A stretch of 64,000 nucleotides of DNA. Origin: Scenedesmus sp. ARA3 (lineage: Eukaryota > Chlorophyta > Chlorophyceae > Sphaeropleales > Scenedesmaceae). The translations under genes were made by a program, and so were the position numbers. This document shows, piece after piece, positions 42,131 through 54,217 of this stretch; position 1 is the stretch's first letter; every line of letters begins with the position of its first letter. Location of the stretch: the NCBI GenBank assembly GCA_004335835.1, contig RWJK01001208.1, forward strand, positions 230,629-294,628, written 5' to 3'. Below the pieces are notes generated by a model, which made no database searches, was not told the origin of the DNA, and worked only from the letters and a program-made list of their open reading frames with translations.

Positions 42131-43948
42131 CAGCGGTGAAGGTGCATAGCAAAGTGTTACCCTTTGGGGCACCAGCAGCCTGAGCAGCAGCAGCACTAGT
42201 GCAGCAGCAGTGTGTGGCCAACAGCTGTATCAAAAATTTCGTCAAGGGATTCAGCTGGGTGTGGCTTGCAAGTAACACGACTGTCACCGGTGTTCCTCGT
42301 CTCCTTGGCGGTGACCTTGTTGAAGGTAGAAATGCCTCCACTGTAGCAGCTTGGGAGCGTGCCAGGCTGGCACATGGAATGGCCAGAACACACCAATTCT
42401 CTATTGGCTGCTCACTGGGGACACGTGTGGTGCATGTGGCATGTGTACTTATTATTGGATGCATGTGGCTCATGTGTGGCATGTAACACATGAGTGGCTC
42501 TTTGCATGCTGTTGTCTGAGGCTTGCATGCTGCCATCAAGGCTTGGCAAGCAATCGCTTAGTTGGTTCTGGTCATGGTGGTGTGTTGCTTCTGTTGGTTT
42601 TGGCGCAGTTTGTCCAACGCGGAGTTTGCAGGGTGCAAAGGTGATCACCAGCTGTGACGGGCACTGTTGGGTCAATTCCCCATGTTCATTACGCTGGTGC
42701 ACGACTCGACCCGTGCATGTGCATGTGTATGCAAGTGACAGCGGAGGCCGGAGACGCTTACCGGCTCAGGCTGCGACTGGTGACTGCCACCACATTGATT
42801 GCAGAAGCTGGGTGTAAATGGTTACAGTTGTTGTTTACCTACCTGTCGGTGTGTGATGCCTTCAGTTGGCCACCATTAGTTTGCAGCAGATCGCTGTGTA
42901 CTACACGTAGTACTAAGTACTAGTACGCAACACGCTGTGTTATGTATGATCCCGCCAGTGCCGCTGCATCAGGTTCTGGCGGCTCAGCGGACGCAAGCCT
43001 TGCTGCGGCCACGGCGGCGCAGCTGCTGCCGAGCACACGCCACCCTGCTGAGATGTGCATGCGTGCAGTGTGGGACCAATTGTATAAGGAGTTTCAGGAA
43101 GCACACTTTGCAAAAGCACGATGCACCATAATGCTCGCTCAAATGCGCCACACATGTAACCAGCAACTGCAAGCAACAAGCACCATGACCACGCTGCGCA
43201 GCTGATATATCTATATAGCAGCAAACAAGCTCAGATCTTGTCAGGGACGTTGTCACAGTGATCAGAAGGAAAGACTTGAGTAGTTTACAGTTGCAACAGA
43301 GTCACAAGTCAGTGGCGAGAGCTAATTTGTTGCTGCGGCAACAGCAGCTGCTGTTGCTGCACACACTGGCAGCGGCATGCACAGCACTCTTGGGAAAAGC
43401 GGCCGCTGTTACGGAGCAGCCTGCCTCAAGTGCAAACCTAGCGCACGCGCAGCAGCCAGGCGGCGGCCAGGCGCGTTGCGCACCCGCTGATGCCAGCACT
43501 GCACAAGCACACAACATGCGCTGGAAATGAACACTGAACCACAAACACGGCACCCAGTTGACATCAACAGGCATTTGGACCTGCCCGACTCGTGACCCAG
43601 CTAGTCACTAGACGTGGTCAGATTCCTGTCCGTTTGGGAAGAGTCGCCTCACAAAAACATGTCCGACAAGGCAAAACATGTTGTATACGTACATGGCAGC
43701 ACAAAGACCAGGCCAGTCAGGCCAGTCAGGCCAGTCGAAGAATGTTGAAAAGACCAGCCCTGGTCAGTGCATTGACTGCAGCGCCAAGGCCAGCTGCGGC
43801 AGCAGAGCCACAGATGCTTCCAAACTCCCGCAATCACTGAGGGCAGAAATGCCCTGGCCATACATATGCACCTCACATGTGTGCTGCAATCTCACGCAGC
43901 CTGCTTCACACATGCACACCGAGCATGATAGTGCGTCGCACACAGCGC
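42131..43948. other. Convergent intergenic region
   Basis: Separates the 3' ends of GALE (plus) and PNPase (minus). It contains a possible small ORF (separate entry) and a short AGGCCAGTC triple repeat near 43710. A TGTAA occurs at 42810-42814. Confidence 0.5.
42942..43205 (+). CDS. Possible small protein (87 aa), unrecognised
   Basis: Opens with ATG and reads MYDPASAAASGSGGSADASL, then a helical stretch (MCMRAVWDQLYKEFQEAHFA) that is less repetitive than the shadow ORFs nearby. A following open stretch at 43258-43530, rich in Gln/Leu/Ala, could be a second exon. No family recognised and no splice pairing established. Confidence 0.25.
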   Translation: MYDPASAAASGSGGSADASLAAATAAQLLPSTRHPAEMCMRAVWDQLYKEFQEAHFAKARCTIMLAQMRHTCNQQLQATSTMTTLRS

Positions 43949-45911
43949 TCACTCTGCATTGAACCGTCCCCTGCCCCTGCCGCCGCCCCTACCCCCACCC
44001 CTGCCGCGCCCGCCGCCCCTCCCCCCAGCAAAGCTGCCTGCTCCCTCGCCCTCCCGCCGCGGCGTACGGGGCTGCTGCATCTCCCCATCTGCCCCAGGGC
44101 CATTATACCATCTGCTGCTGCTGCTGCTGCCATCAGCGCTGCTGCTGGACCTGGCTTCTCTGCTGCCGTCCCTGCTGCTGCTGTCCCTGCTGTTGCTGAC
44201 CGGCCCGGCCCAGGTGTAGGGCTGTCCCGCATCGGTGAGCAGCACACCCTTGTGTGAGAGGCGCGTCTTGCCGTCCGGAGTGGTGCCTATGAACATGACG
44301 TCGATCAGAGAGCCCACCTGCAGAGGTGGCCAAGCAATATAACAGTGACATAGTATTACAGTTGTTAGAGTGCTGTCTGGAGCAGTGGTGTACTTTTTCA
44401 TGGTTTTGGGGGTCTGTCCAAGCAATTTCACTGAAATTTGAAAATTGCAGTAAATTTGGAAATGAAACGGAGATAGTGAAACAGCAGCAGCATGTACCAG
44501 TATACGCACTGTCCTGAGCTGGCTAAGGGGCCCAAATGCTGAATGCAGCTGACCTGGCAGCTTTACTGACTGCCTGGAAGGACAGGACGGATGGACAACA
44601 GAGATAGGTGTGCTAGCAGCGTCTGCTGCTGCCGATACTATCGCAAGGACGGTCCTTCCTGCTGCCAAGTGCGCCCAGCGTCGCAGCAGCAGTTGCAGGC
44701 CAGGGTTGTGTTTGGTTGTTAGCCAGCACTGGTAAAGCTTTACTTAAACGCTAAGAAAGCTTTCTTAGCGTTTAAGTTAATAGACAGCATAGTGCCAGGC
44801 CCCAACCAGGGGTTAGCAGCAGTGCCCCAGCCTGCTAGGTCACCATTTCACTATTTCACTCAGAGACAGTGGGGCTGGTGGCTCTTAAAATTTTCCTGAA
44901 ACTTTCAGTGAAATTCAAGGAGTAAAATTTTGAAATTGTGAAACGGTACACCCCTGGTCTGGCGTAGTGCCGATGAGCGTGACGTGAGCGTGAATCAGAG
45001 AGCCCACCTGCGGGGTTTTTTCACCCATCCCCAAGTCAGCGGCCACATGCATAAGCAAGCGCCAAGCGCGCAACCAACACACGTGCGCCCCAGGTGCTAA
45101 GGTCAATGTAGCATCCTAATACCTGTCACAACGCTAAGAATAACAGTCCCCTCACCTTCCACTCGTGCGGCACTTCCGTCAGGCTGCCTTCAGCCGCCAG
45201 CTCACTCAAATGCACCAGGCCACTCTTGCCCGGGGCCAGCTCCACAAACAGCCCAAACAGCGACACGCTGTCCACGCGGCGCTGCCGCAGGATGGTGCCC
45301 ACAGGCAGCTCATCAAGCTGCAGCGTGATGAGCTCACGCGCCTTGGCCAGCACCGCCTCATTAGGCGCCACGATCTGCGGCAATTACATTGCAGCAGTCA
45401 TAGTACAGTGATAATATAGGTGTTTGCGTGATCAGCTGACGCGCCTTGGACAGCACCGCCTCATTAGGCGCCACGATCTGCAGCGGGTGATTGGCAACAA
45501 TCAGGCGAAGTTTGAGACCAGATGGCCGGTGCAACTTTCATCAGCATGGGTTGGGTGTGTAAGACAGCGTGATCAGCACAAAGCGCGATTGTGGCGCCTT
45601 CGCCAGCACCGCCTGACTGCGCGCCACAATCTGCGGCACAACATATGACTTGAGTTGAGCATGTGGCTGCTTGGTTCGGCGGACACGAGGATTGTGTGAT
45701 ACTGGCCAGCACCGCCTCGCTGGGCGCCACAATCTGCGGCATTTGAGTTCGACATGTTCACTAGCATGAGGTTGGTGTGCGCAGAGGCAAGACACGCAGC
45801 ATGGCACAGGAGTAGAGGCGCAGCGCCGCACCTGTATGCTGCCGCTGTTGTTGATGACGATGTCAGTTGCCCCTGATGCAGCAATGATGCCCTTGATGGT
45901 CTTGCCGCCCT

Positions 45912-45946
<35 letters not shown>

Positions 45947-47139
45947 CACACACTCAGCTTCAAACACTGCTTGCAACAGCATGCGCGGCAGCAGCCGAAC
46001 CACAGCTCGCAACATGCGAGCTTCGCAGTAGCCTGACAAAATTGTTTGTCAATAGGGGGACCACGCCCTGCTGCCACAGCCACCAAACACCAGCACCAGC
46101 ATCACATTTGCACGCAGCTTATTCAAAAGGCAAATGAGTGTCCAGCTGTGCTGCGCATGACACCCAATCCCTTCGTCAACACATACAAGTGCCAAACCCG
46201 TGCCCTGCCAGAAACATGCAGTCACAAACCATATCTACTGGCACTTACATGGCCAATCAGTGCGCCCAGCTTGTCAGCAGGCACACACTGCACACAATGT
46301 GCAACCACACATCCCACATGCCCAACCAGACATCCACAGACACAAGCAAACACCAACAGCACCACTCACCGGGCCGATGAGGGCGCCAGCTTGTCAGCCG
46401 GCACACCAAGCCGCATGCAAGATGGACCTGCCCTGCCAGACAGACAAACAGTCATAACAAGACAGTGAACGCGCCACCGCCACTCACCGGGCCGATGAGT
46501 GCGCCCAGCTTGTCAGCAGGCACAGACAGCATGGCCACCTTGGGCGCCCATCTGCTCAGGCTGCGTGCTGGAGGTGGGGAGCAGGCCTGCATCTCCTGCA
46601 GGATGTGCGCACGGCCTGCAGCAGCCTGCGCCAGCGCCTGCAGCAGCACATGTGTGGGCACGACATTGGTGAGCACGACATCATGCGTTTTGTAGCGCCA
46701 CATGATGATGCATTACTTTGCAGGAAATGAGAGAGACGGCATCATACAGAACGGGCTGTGGCTCAGCAAGGTGATACAGCCAAGTATAGGTCAACATACG
46801 ACAGCCAGTCGCACCACGCCAGATACTTGTAAATAAACACAAAGTTCCATTCCACCTTGATGTCATTGGCGTAGATTCAAATCAAAGTGAAGGTTTGGGT
46901 TTAGGTTTAGGTTGAGGGTGTTGAACTTGAACCCCAGCAGCCCACCCGGCGCATGATGTCCAGCGTGATGCCCTCCACCTTGATGTCTAACAAACCCCAT
47001 GAATTCAAAATTTGAGGTTTAGGTGTAGGCTCCAAGGCTGAGCCCTGCCAACCCACCTGGCGCATGATGTCCAGCGTGATGCCCTCAACCTTGATGTCCA
47101 TCTGGAAGGCACTCACGCCACGCGCGCTGCCCGCAACCT

Positions 47140-47180
<41 letters not shown>

Positions 47181-48162
47181 GGGGCAGTGAGCAGAGACGC
47201 CAGCTGTGTTGGACATACAAATTCATGAGTTGGCACGTAGTTGGTCGGGAATCTGTCATTCCGGCGTCACACAATACTCACATGCCTGGCTAGATCGCAC
47301 TAGTGAACGCACCGCACACTGCCAACAGCTTGCCGCGCCTCATGCATTGCACCACCGCATCGACATAGGTACAAGCCAGCAGCTGCACCCAATTCCGCTT
47401 CTGCACAATCCAGAGAGAGAGAGTTGACACCGCAAATCGTGCGGCATACACACCACCACCAGCACAAAACTTCACAGTATGAACTTCACCTCAGCGAGGC
47501 TTCCCAGCTGAACTTCGCACCTTGAAGTCCATGTCGCCCAGCGAGCCCTCGCTGCTCTGCATGTCAATCGCATACAACACAACCCAACAAAGTTCACAGC
47601 GAGAACTTCTAAACATTCAGGGGCATGGTGTGAACTTCGCACCTTGAAGTCCATGTCGCCCAGCGCGTCCTCGCTGCCCTGGATGTCACTCAGCACCACA
47701 AAGCTGCCATCAGGCTCCAGGATGAGACCCATGGCGATGCCAGCAACAGGATCGGTCAGAGGCACACCTGCGGTGCAAATCAGCATGTGTGCAAGATGAT
47801 GTTGTTACAAAAATGTGTCGTTACGAAGCATGACTGCAACACAAAGCCAGGATGCTGCCGTCGGGCTGCAGGATGAGACCCACTGCAATGCCGGCAACAG
47901 CACTGCCTCTGACCACAGCAGACCCCCACCATCATGCAACTGCCACATCAATGCTGCAGCATCCCATCACCACCCACCTGCGTCCAGCATGGCCAGGCAG
48001 CCGCCACACACGCTGGCCATGCTGCTGCTGCCGTTGCTCTCCGTGATGGTGGACTCCACGCGCACCACATAAGGAAACTGCTGCTGAGGAGGCACCGCTG
48101 GCGCCAGCGCCCGCTGCGCCAGCTCGCCGTGACCCAGCTCGCGGCGACCTGCAGCAAAAGGT

Positions 48163-48194
<32 letters not shown>

Positions 48195-51100
48195 CACACA
48201 GCAGCGTGTCAGCAAGATGTGGGGATCTGTTGGTGTCAGCTCGCCACGGCCCAGCTGGCGGCAGCCTGATGTGACAGGCGAGTTGCACAAGGCAAGGTAG
48301 GCAGGCAGGCAGTGCAGCAATTCAGCAGAATGTGAGTTGCGCCAGCTTGCCATGGCCCAGCTTGCGGCGGCCTGTTTCAAAAGGGTGAAGCAGGTAGGCA
48401 AGCAGGCTTATAGCACAAACATTGTTGGTGCGAGTTGCTTATAGGCGCTGTATGCAATTACAGATTTGCGATAGACGATAGACTAGCGATGCGATTGAAG
48501 CAGCCGTCACGCAACGGCACCACCCGGCAAAAGACGGTCCGTCAAACACGATTGCGCTTGGAAGCTGCTGCGGACGGTGCAGGCTGTTGTCTCAGCTAGG
48601 CATCAAGAACAGGACTGCGCACAGTGTCTTCAGAAAAGCCTGAAGTATGTACAACAACCAACAATAACAATTTTTTGACACAGCGTGATCAACGGTGTGT
48701 GCGCATGGTCCACGCACCTGCAGGCCCCACCCTGCCACACTCGCCCACACTACTAGGTGGGAAGAAGTACTGCAGGTAGAAGCGCTCAAACGCTGCTGCC
48801 GCCGCTGCTGCTGCTGCTGGCGCGCCGTTGCTGCTGCCTGCGCTGTCCTCGTCCACGCTGCTGTCTGCTGCATCGCGTATGCTGTCGATGCGCTGCGCGT
48901 CCGAGTCGCTGCCGAGTGTTGCCACACATAGCGCCTGCAGGACAGCAGCACGCAACGCAGCACAGGTGCAGCAAGGCAAGGCAAAGTTACACTAGCAAGC
49001 ACCCAGCTTTTGTTCTCACCGCGGTCACATGCTTCCCCCGCATCCTGCACAATCCCACGCTGTTCCATCGCCTCACAACAAGCGCACCTGCGTCTCCCCA
49101 CGGGTGAACAGCGCACTGCCGTGCGTGCGTGGCAGCACGCCGGCGCGTGAGCTGATGGGCCGGATGTCTGTCACGCTGCGGCCGTCTGCGCGCACGCCTT
49201 CTTTGAGCACCAGCCGCCGCATGACGTTGCTTTCAACAACCTTCCAGGCTTGCGCCAGCTGCAGCAGCAGCAGCAGCAGCAGCGGCAGCAGCAGTGGAAT
49301 GAGGTCGGTCTATGCTAGATGAGGTCGGCCTACGCTGAATGCCAGCTCGATGAGCGGCGCATGTGTTGCTGTTGCACTTTAGTGTAGGAATCACTCCACT
49401 GGCAGGACGGCAGGTGAGTGGGGCTCAGCAGCTTTTTGAAGGGTTATGCTGCACTGGGCTGGGCCAGGTGGAGTGCAATGCCCATCTAGTGCAGCATTTC
49501 GTAACCTGTGGGCTGCATGCTGTGGTCGTTCTTTGAGTAAACATATTGGTGAGGCAGCAGGTGATGATGATGATTGGTGAGGCAGCAGGTTGCGGGCTGA
49601 TGGCTGTCTCACCGTGATGTCGTCCAGGTTGGGCCACTTGCTGGCATGCTGCTCGCCCTTGAGCGCGGCAAAAGCTGCCTGTTGGATGCTCGCCACAGCA
49701 GCTCCGCGCTCCTCCTTGCCACCGCCAGCCCTGCAGGTTTCAATTTGATTTTGGTTTGACACTTTACAGTAGTCAGCATCAGCGCAAAATGTGTGGAGTG
49801 CAAGCCTGGGCTGCTCGCAACGTGCGCGAGACACACGCCACGGAGCATGCAGCACGCCACAGCGCGGCGGCACACTGAAACATGTCTCAGCCAGCGGACT
49901 CACACGCATGTACAAACTTTCCTCATGCAACGACACGCCTCAAATATACCCGCAAGCAGCTACACACCTGTATGATAGCTACAAGCCAATCACGCTGGAC
50001 AGTTAGATCAGGCTCACATACATAAGTGCTTTATTTACCATCCAGACTCCACGCACCTGTACGCCTCCTCCAGCTGTGCAGCTGCCAGCTCAGTGAGGGC
50101 CTCCTTCAGGCCCTTAGGGGGCAGCAGCCGCTCAGTGCGCTTTGGCTTGCCCACCTTGCCAGCCCAGGCGGTCAGCTGCTGGCACATGGAGGCGATGGCA
50201 GCCTGGCCGGCAGCAACAGCCTACAGGATAGGGGAAGTTCACAGGCATATAGTTGACAGTTTGAAGCACATGTTGTGAAGTGACGCAGGCAGTCAGCTGC
50301 GTGCACATGGCGGCAATGGCAGCCTGGCCAGCAGCAACAGCCTGCAGGGCGGGAGAAAGCGCAGGAGCAGCTCGCTAGAGGGTTATTGTAGAAAAGCAAG
50401 CATGCGCACTGTCACAAGCCGCCTTTCTTGACGGCAGAAATGGTGAGCATCTGCGCATCACTACGCCAGCAGCTAACGCTGCCGAAAAGACCCACGCCAC
50501 TCACATTTTTGTTGACCAACAAGACAACACAGCAACACCCTCCTGCAGCACCACCTCCAGTGCATGCTCCTCTGTGTGCTACTCGACCTCAACAATCAGC
50601 ATTGCCAGTGCAATGCCCGCCATCAACAACCTCAGCCACACGAACATGCCAGTAACATTTTTGTGACAACATAACAAGATAGCATAACAACAACCGCACC
50701 TCCAGCATCTGATCCTCTGTCAGCCAGTCGCAGAAGCCCTCAATCATCAGCACTGCTTCAGAAGTGCCCGCCATCAGCAGGTCCAGTGAACTCTGGGCCA
50801 TCTGTGCTGCGCTGGGGTTGATGATGAAGCCGCTGCCGGGCAGGTAGCCAACGCGCACGCCCGCCACTGCCTTGGTGAGTGGGATGTCTGCAGTTCAAAC
50901 AGCAAGTTTTGGGCAGAGGTGTGTCATGTGTGACAGAACCAGAGGAAGCGAGGGTGCCCAGCATACCCGAGGTGCATGAGATTTGGGGCGGGAAGGTGAG
51001 CAACCATATGCTTTGGACCAGCTGCCACATGTGTGCAGCATTGGGTAGATCACGAAGCCGGCACCAGGCAAGTAGCAACGAACACACGCATGCGGCAGCC

Positions 51101-53685
51101 TTGGTCAGCGGGTGTCTGCGGCAGCAGATGGTATTGTGTTTGATTGTGTATGCAGTTCCATTCGGCAGAGGCCCAAAAGAGTGCACAGCTTGACAAGGTA
51201 TATGGCGAGGGTACGGTGGAGGTTGTGTGCAGGGCTGCTGCGTAGCTGTTGGAGGCAGGCGACACAGATCATAACCTGCAGCTGTGGCTGCTGGTGACAT
51301 GCAACAGCCGGTTTGGGATGCGCAGCCCATCTCTGCTATGCTGGCCTGTGCTGCTGCGTGCGTGGCCCAGATGCTGTCACCACAGGCAACAGCTGGTGGC
51401 TGCTGGTAAATTGTAACATTTGCTTTGTTCTAGCCTTGGTAAAGGCCCGGCCTTGCCTGCTGTGCTGCTGTGACTGTGCCCGAGCCCCTCACCTGAGACG
51501 AGCCGCGCCGCGTCTGATGCTGTGATGGCTACGCGTGCATGTAGCCCAAGCTGCAAGATTTCCCTTCCATACTTGCAAACTGCATTGCAGGTGCTGGCAC
51601 TGCAGCCTGCAGCCGAGCTCACCTGAGATGAGCAGCGCAGCGCCTGCTGCTGTAATAGCCAGGGGCTCCGGCTGGTTCACGCCATCATATGACATCACCC
51701 ACTCCAGGATCTGGGGCAAATACATATGGACAGGCGGTGATAAGGTGAGTTGTTATTTAGGCAGGCAGGCCGTTTACTGCGCAGCCCAGCACAGCAGAGA
51801 GAGCTCGAAGCAACAAACATCAAGCAGCAGTCCCTGAGACCATAGGCGTCTGCCGCGCAGCGCAGCCGCACCTGCGACTCATTGCACCAGCCCTTCTGCA
51901 GCATGGGCCGGCGGCAGTGCCGCAGCCAATTCCAGCAACCATCCGACGTGCTTACCAACATACTGAGCAGTTGCATCGCACAGCAGTGTCCCACCTGCGT
52001 CTCATTGCACAGCAGTGTCCCACCTGCGTCTCATCGCACAGCAGTGTCCCACCTGCGTCTCATCGCACAGCAGTGTCCCACCTGCGTCTCATTGCACAGC
52101 AGTGTCCCACCTGCGTCTCATTGCACAGCAGTGTCCCACCTGCGTCTCATTGCACCAGCCCTTCTCCAGCATGGGCCGCAGCGGGCGGTCCACCAGGCGC
52201 GCCACCAGCACGTCATCGTCACGCGGCCGGCCCTCGCGCTTCAGGTAGGAGCCGCTGCACGCAGCACAGGACACAGACACGTTGTGCATGCGGTTGTCAT
52301 CCGCTCTCTTCGCGCAATCACACGCTTGTCGCCTGTCCGACAACCAACTGCTTCGCTACTAGCATCTATCTGCGTGTACAGCGCTGCAAGCCTGCAGACT
52401 CGACACCTGCCCGGCTGCAGCTGGCGCCGCACATAGTCCTGCCCGCCGCGCTTGGTGGTGCGCCGACAGCAGCACTAAACCCTACATCCCTGAGCCCCCG
52501 CCCTGCTGCTGCAAACCGCACCTGGTCCTGCCTGCCGCGCTGAACCGCTCCTGGTAGTGCACCGACAGCGGCACAAACGAGCCGTCACCCTGAGGCTTGT
52601 CCCCGCAGCAGGCCGTGGCGTACAGCACCTGGCGCAGCAAGCCACATTGATGTTGATCGTAATATCAACAGATGCAATGGCAGCACATAAGTATTAAACA
52701 CAAACTACAGGCAAGTTAGTGGTGTGCCTGCTGCGCCATGTGTGGAGGGGGCTGCACTGGCCAGTAGCCATGATGTACACTTTACACTCCAACAGCCGCT
52801 TTCCTGCAGATGTGCTGGTGCTGACGCGGGCTCGAGAGGTGTGTACAGGGTGCTGTACGACGCTGCTGTGCTGTCTGTACACAAAGATGCCAGTCACCAA
52901 CGGTTGCCTTGGTACCAGCTGCCTTGTGACTGAGCCTGATGCTCCAAGGAAGTGTGCCACCACCACACTCTCAGCCAGGAGCTGTGGCTCTTGCGGACGC
53001 ACCAAGCACAGCTGCCTTGCGCTGCTACTGATGCTGTACATGGCTGCTGCCTAGGAACGCCAGCCAACCTAGACTGCTAACACAAAAACAGTTGCTCTGA
53101 TGCAGTTGCTGCTGATGATGATGCAGTTGCTGCTGCTGCTGCAGCTGCTGCTGCTCACCGTCTCTCCCATTGTGGCCATGACTGCTCCATTCGCCTGTCT
53201 GCCTATCTCCCCAGTCTCCAGGATGATCTGTGAACAGCCGTTTGTCAACAACATCAACAAACACAAGTACGTAGTAACTTATGTATGATGGTGTGACGCG
53301 AGGAAAAGCAACTGATGCCGCTGCTACTGCCACTAATGCATTGACCGCATCACCTCAGCCAGACGTTTGTGCATGGAACACAGCTGGTACTCAAAGCACA
53401 TCCTACCTGCGTGCCTCCAACATCAAGCACCAGCCTTTCAGCTGTTGGCGCAGCGTATGATGCGGGTGCTGAAGCCCTGACTGTCAGGGCGCGCCTTGAT
53501 CTGCCTGGTGCAGAGCTGGCACTGCTGCTGCTGCTGCTGCCCAGTTGCGATGGGAGGCAGCCTACTGATGCCGGGACCAGTCCGAAAGTTTTACGTTGGT
53601 ATGAATGAACTGCATGTATTCTCACTGGCGCCAGGCCATTGCAGGCCCGGCTGCAAGCGACATTGCTGCGCGAGCGCAGCAGCAT
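43949..53685 (-). CDS. PNP: Polynucleotide phosphorylase, organellar (PNPase)
   Basis: Phosphorolytic 3'-5' exoribonuclease and RNA polymerase of chloroplast or mitochondrion. Seventeen exons keep frame (2709 nt, 902 aa): 53407-53685, 53159-53227, 52522-52628, 52140-52254, 51623-51710, 50700-50887, 50057-50220, 49613-49730, 49088-49258, 48718-48934, 47978-48148, 47643-47767, 47057-47137, 46488-46637, 45832-45909, 45156-45374 and 43949-44317. The N-terminus is Ser/Arg-rich, a probable transit peptide. First RNase PH core: [29 protein letters not shown] and [11 protein letters not shown]. Second core: [27 protein letters not shown] and [20 protein letters not shown] with the catalytic Asp residues. 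Then a KH motif ([11 protein letters not shown]), an S1 domain ([20 protein letters not shown]) and an unusual RGG-rich tail ([11 protein letters not shown]). Length is normal for plant PNPases. At least ten introns carry exon-edge copies. Confidence 0.95.
44383..44956. mobile_element. hAT-like MITE, 574 bp, in the last PNPase intron
   Basis: Terminal inverted repeats of about 24 bp: CAGTGGTGTACTTTTTCATG at the left against CAGGGGTGTACCGTTTCACA reading in from the right. Flanking 8-bp direct repeats GTCTGGAG (44375-44382) and GTCTGGCG (44957-44964) differ by one base. Both the CAG-start ends and the 8-bp target duplication are typical of hAT elements. The interior is AT-rich relative to its surroundings and has no transposase ORF. 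A 36-bp perfect palindrome lies inside. Confidence 0.75.
44742..44777. repeat. Perfect 36-bp palindrome
   Basis: ACTTAAACGCTAAGAAAG followed immediately by its reverse complement, inside the hAT-like element. Confidence 0.95.
44957..45010 (-). repeat. Acceptor-side copy of PNPase exon 17 start
   Basis: Matches 44270-44320 up to AGAGAGCCCACCTGC, the exon 17 acceptor and first codons (VGSLI...). The target duplication of the hAT-like element lies at its left end, so the element appears to have inserted into this copy. Confidence 0.8.
45431..45740 (-). repeat. Three acceptor-side copies of PNPase exon 16 start
   Basis: At 45431-45480, 45568-45632 and 45692-45740. Each ends in CTGCAG or CCGCAG|AT(C/T)GTGG and reads IVA(P/R)(N/S)(E/Q)AVLAKA-like peptide; the real exon begins at 45374. 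Confidence 0.87.
46248..46410 (-). repeat. Two donor-side copies of PNPase exon 14 end
   Basis: At 46248-46291 and 46370-46410; both encode [11 protein letters not shown](P/H)-like ends before GTAAGT or GTGAGT. The real exon ends at 46488. Confidence 0.84.
46853..46990 (-). repeat. Donor-side copies of PNPase exon 13 end
   Basis: 46944-46990 reads [13 protein letters not shown] before GTGGGC, and a short fragment lies at 46853-46872. The real exon (47057-47137) reads [13 protein letters not shown]. The repeats also include the intron motif GGTTTAGGTTTAGG. Confidence 0.82.
47516..47890 (-). repeat. Copies of both edges of PNPase exon 12
   Basis: 47516-47560 copies the donor side ([11 protein letters not shown] before GTGCGA). 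47840-47890 copies interior exon sequence ([18 protein letters not shown]) on the acceptor side. They bracket the real exon 47643-47767. The donor-side copy keeps the two-Asp GDMD motif. Confidence 0.84.
48166..48195. repeat. (AGGC)n microsatellite
   Basis: About seven tetranucleotide units in a PNPase intron, directly upstream of exon 11 on the minus strand. A related GGCA run sits at 33708-33728 in a GT2 intron. Confidence 0.85.
48232..48378 (-). repeat. Two acceptor-side copies of PNPase exon 11 start
   Basis: At about 48236-48272 and 48344-48378, reading [10 protein letters not shown] and [10 protein letters not shown]; the real exon (start 48148) reads [11 protein letters not shown]. 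Confidence 0.78.
50285..50342 (-). repeat. Acceptor-side copy of PNPase exon 7 start
   Basis: Reads [18 protein letters not shown] after CCCTGCAG; the real exon (start 50220) reads [18 protein letters not shown]. Two replacements in 18 residues. Confidence 0.86.
50530..51118 (-). repeat. Copies flanking PNPase exon 6
   Basis: 50588-50632 resembles the [13 protein letters not shown] region on the donor side. 51043-51118 resembles the exon start ([20 protein letters not shown]) on the acceptor side and is more degenerate. They bracket the real exon 50700-50887. Confidence 0.7.
51489..51540 (-). repeat. Donor-side copy of PNPase exon 5 end
   Basis: Reads [15 protein letters not shown] before GTGAGG; the real exon end (51623) reads [15 protein letters not shown] before GTGAGC. 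Confidence 0.78.
51872..52150 (-). repeat. Donor-site minisatellite: PNPase exon 4 end repeated
   Basis: Five 29-bp tandem units of CAGCAGTGTCCCACCTGCGTCTCATYGCA run from about 51978 into the real exon 4 end at 52140. Each carries the last codons of exon 4 (CNETQ on the minus strand) plus the GTGGGACACTG donor. A longer, older copy ([11 protein letters not shown], then GTGCGG) lies at 51872-51910. The spliceosome thus faces about seven near-equivalent donors in 270 bp. Confidence 0.92.
52433..52475 (-). repeat. Degenerate copy of the PNPase exon 3 end
   Basis: TAGTCCTGCCCGCCGCGCTT resembles CTGGTCCTGCCTGCCGCGCT at the exon 3 end (52522). Short and diverged. Confidence 0.55.
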
Positions 53686-54217
53686 GGCGCTTTGATACTG
53701 GCTGCAATCTGTAGATATGTTGCCGTAGCTGATCAGTACAATGAGTGGTTTCGAGCAGCTAGACGGGCGATGATTCGCAGGAGAACAGCGTCAGCAAGGT
53801 TTCTTTCTAACAAGCTGAGGTACAAAGTTTGATTTTCCGGCATGCACGAGCGTAACACACTGCTGAAGGCTTTGAACGATCTGATATAACGTTTGAAGGC
53901 GTCTTACACGTGAAGACGGACCAACGTAAACAGCCCTAGCAAGTACAGCAATTCCAACGCTGTTGCCCATCATCGTAGCTCGGCCAGCCTGACGACGCGT
54001 CTGTTTCGGCGTGAAAGATTAGCCTGCGATCAAACTGTCTACGCTGCTCGCGGAAAGAAATCTGTGCGCGTGCCATAGCAGCAGAGACAAGGGGGCAGGT
54101 GCTGCTGCCTGGTGTGCAGACCGTGGAGCTGTTAAAGGGGTGCACAAGACAGCAGTTCTACCACCACCAGCAGCATCAGCAAAACACCAAGTCCAGCAGC
54201 AGCAGCAGCAGCAGCGT
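53686..54217. promoter_or_regulatory. Divergent intergenic region (PNPase / unidentified gene)
   Basis: Separates the start of PNPase (minus) from the plus-strand gene beginning near 54218. An open plus-strand frame at about 54010-54210 (VLLPGVQTVELLKG) lacks an ATG and may be part of that gene's 5' exon. Confidence 0.4.

Noticed and set aside
51978..52150. CRISPR-like array
   Set aside because: The repeats are directly tandem with no unique spacers and coincide with an exon end in a eukaryotic gene.
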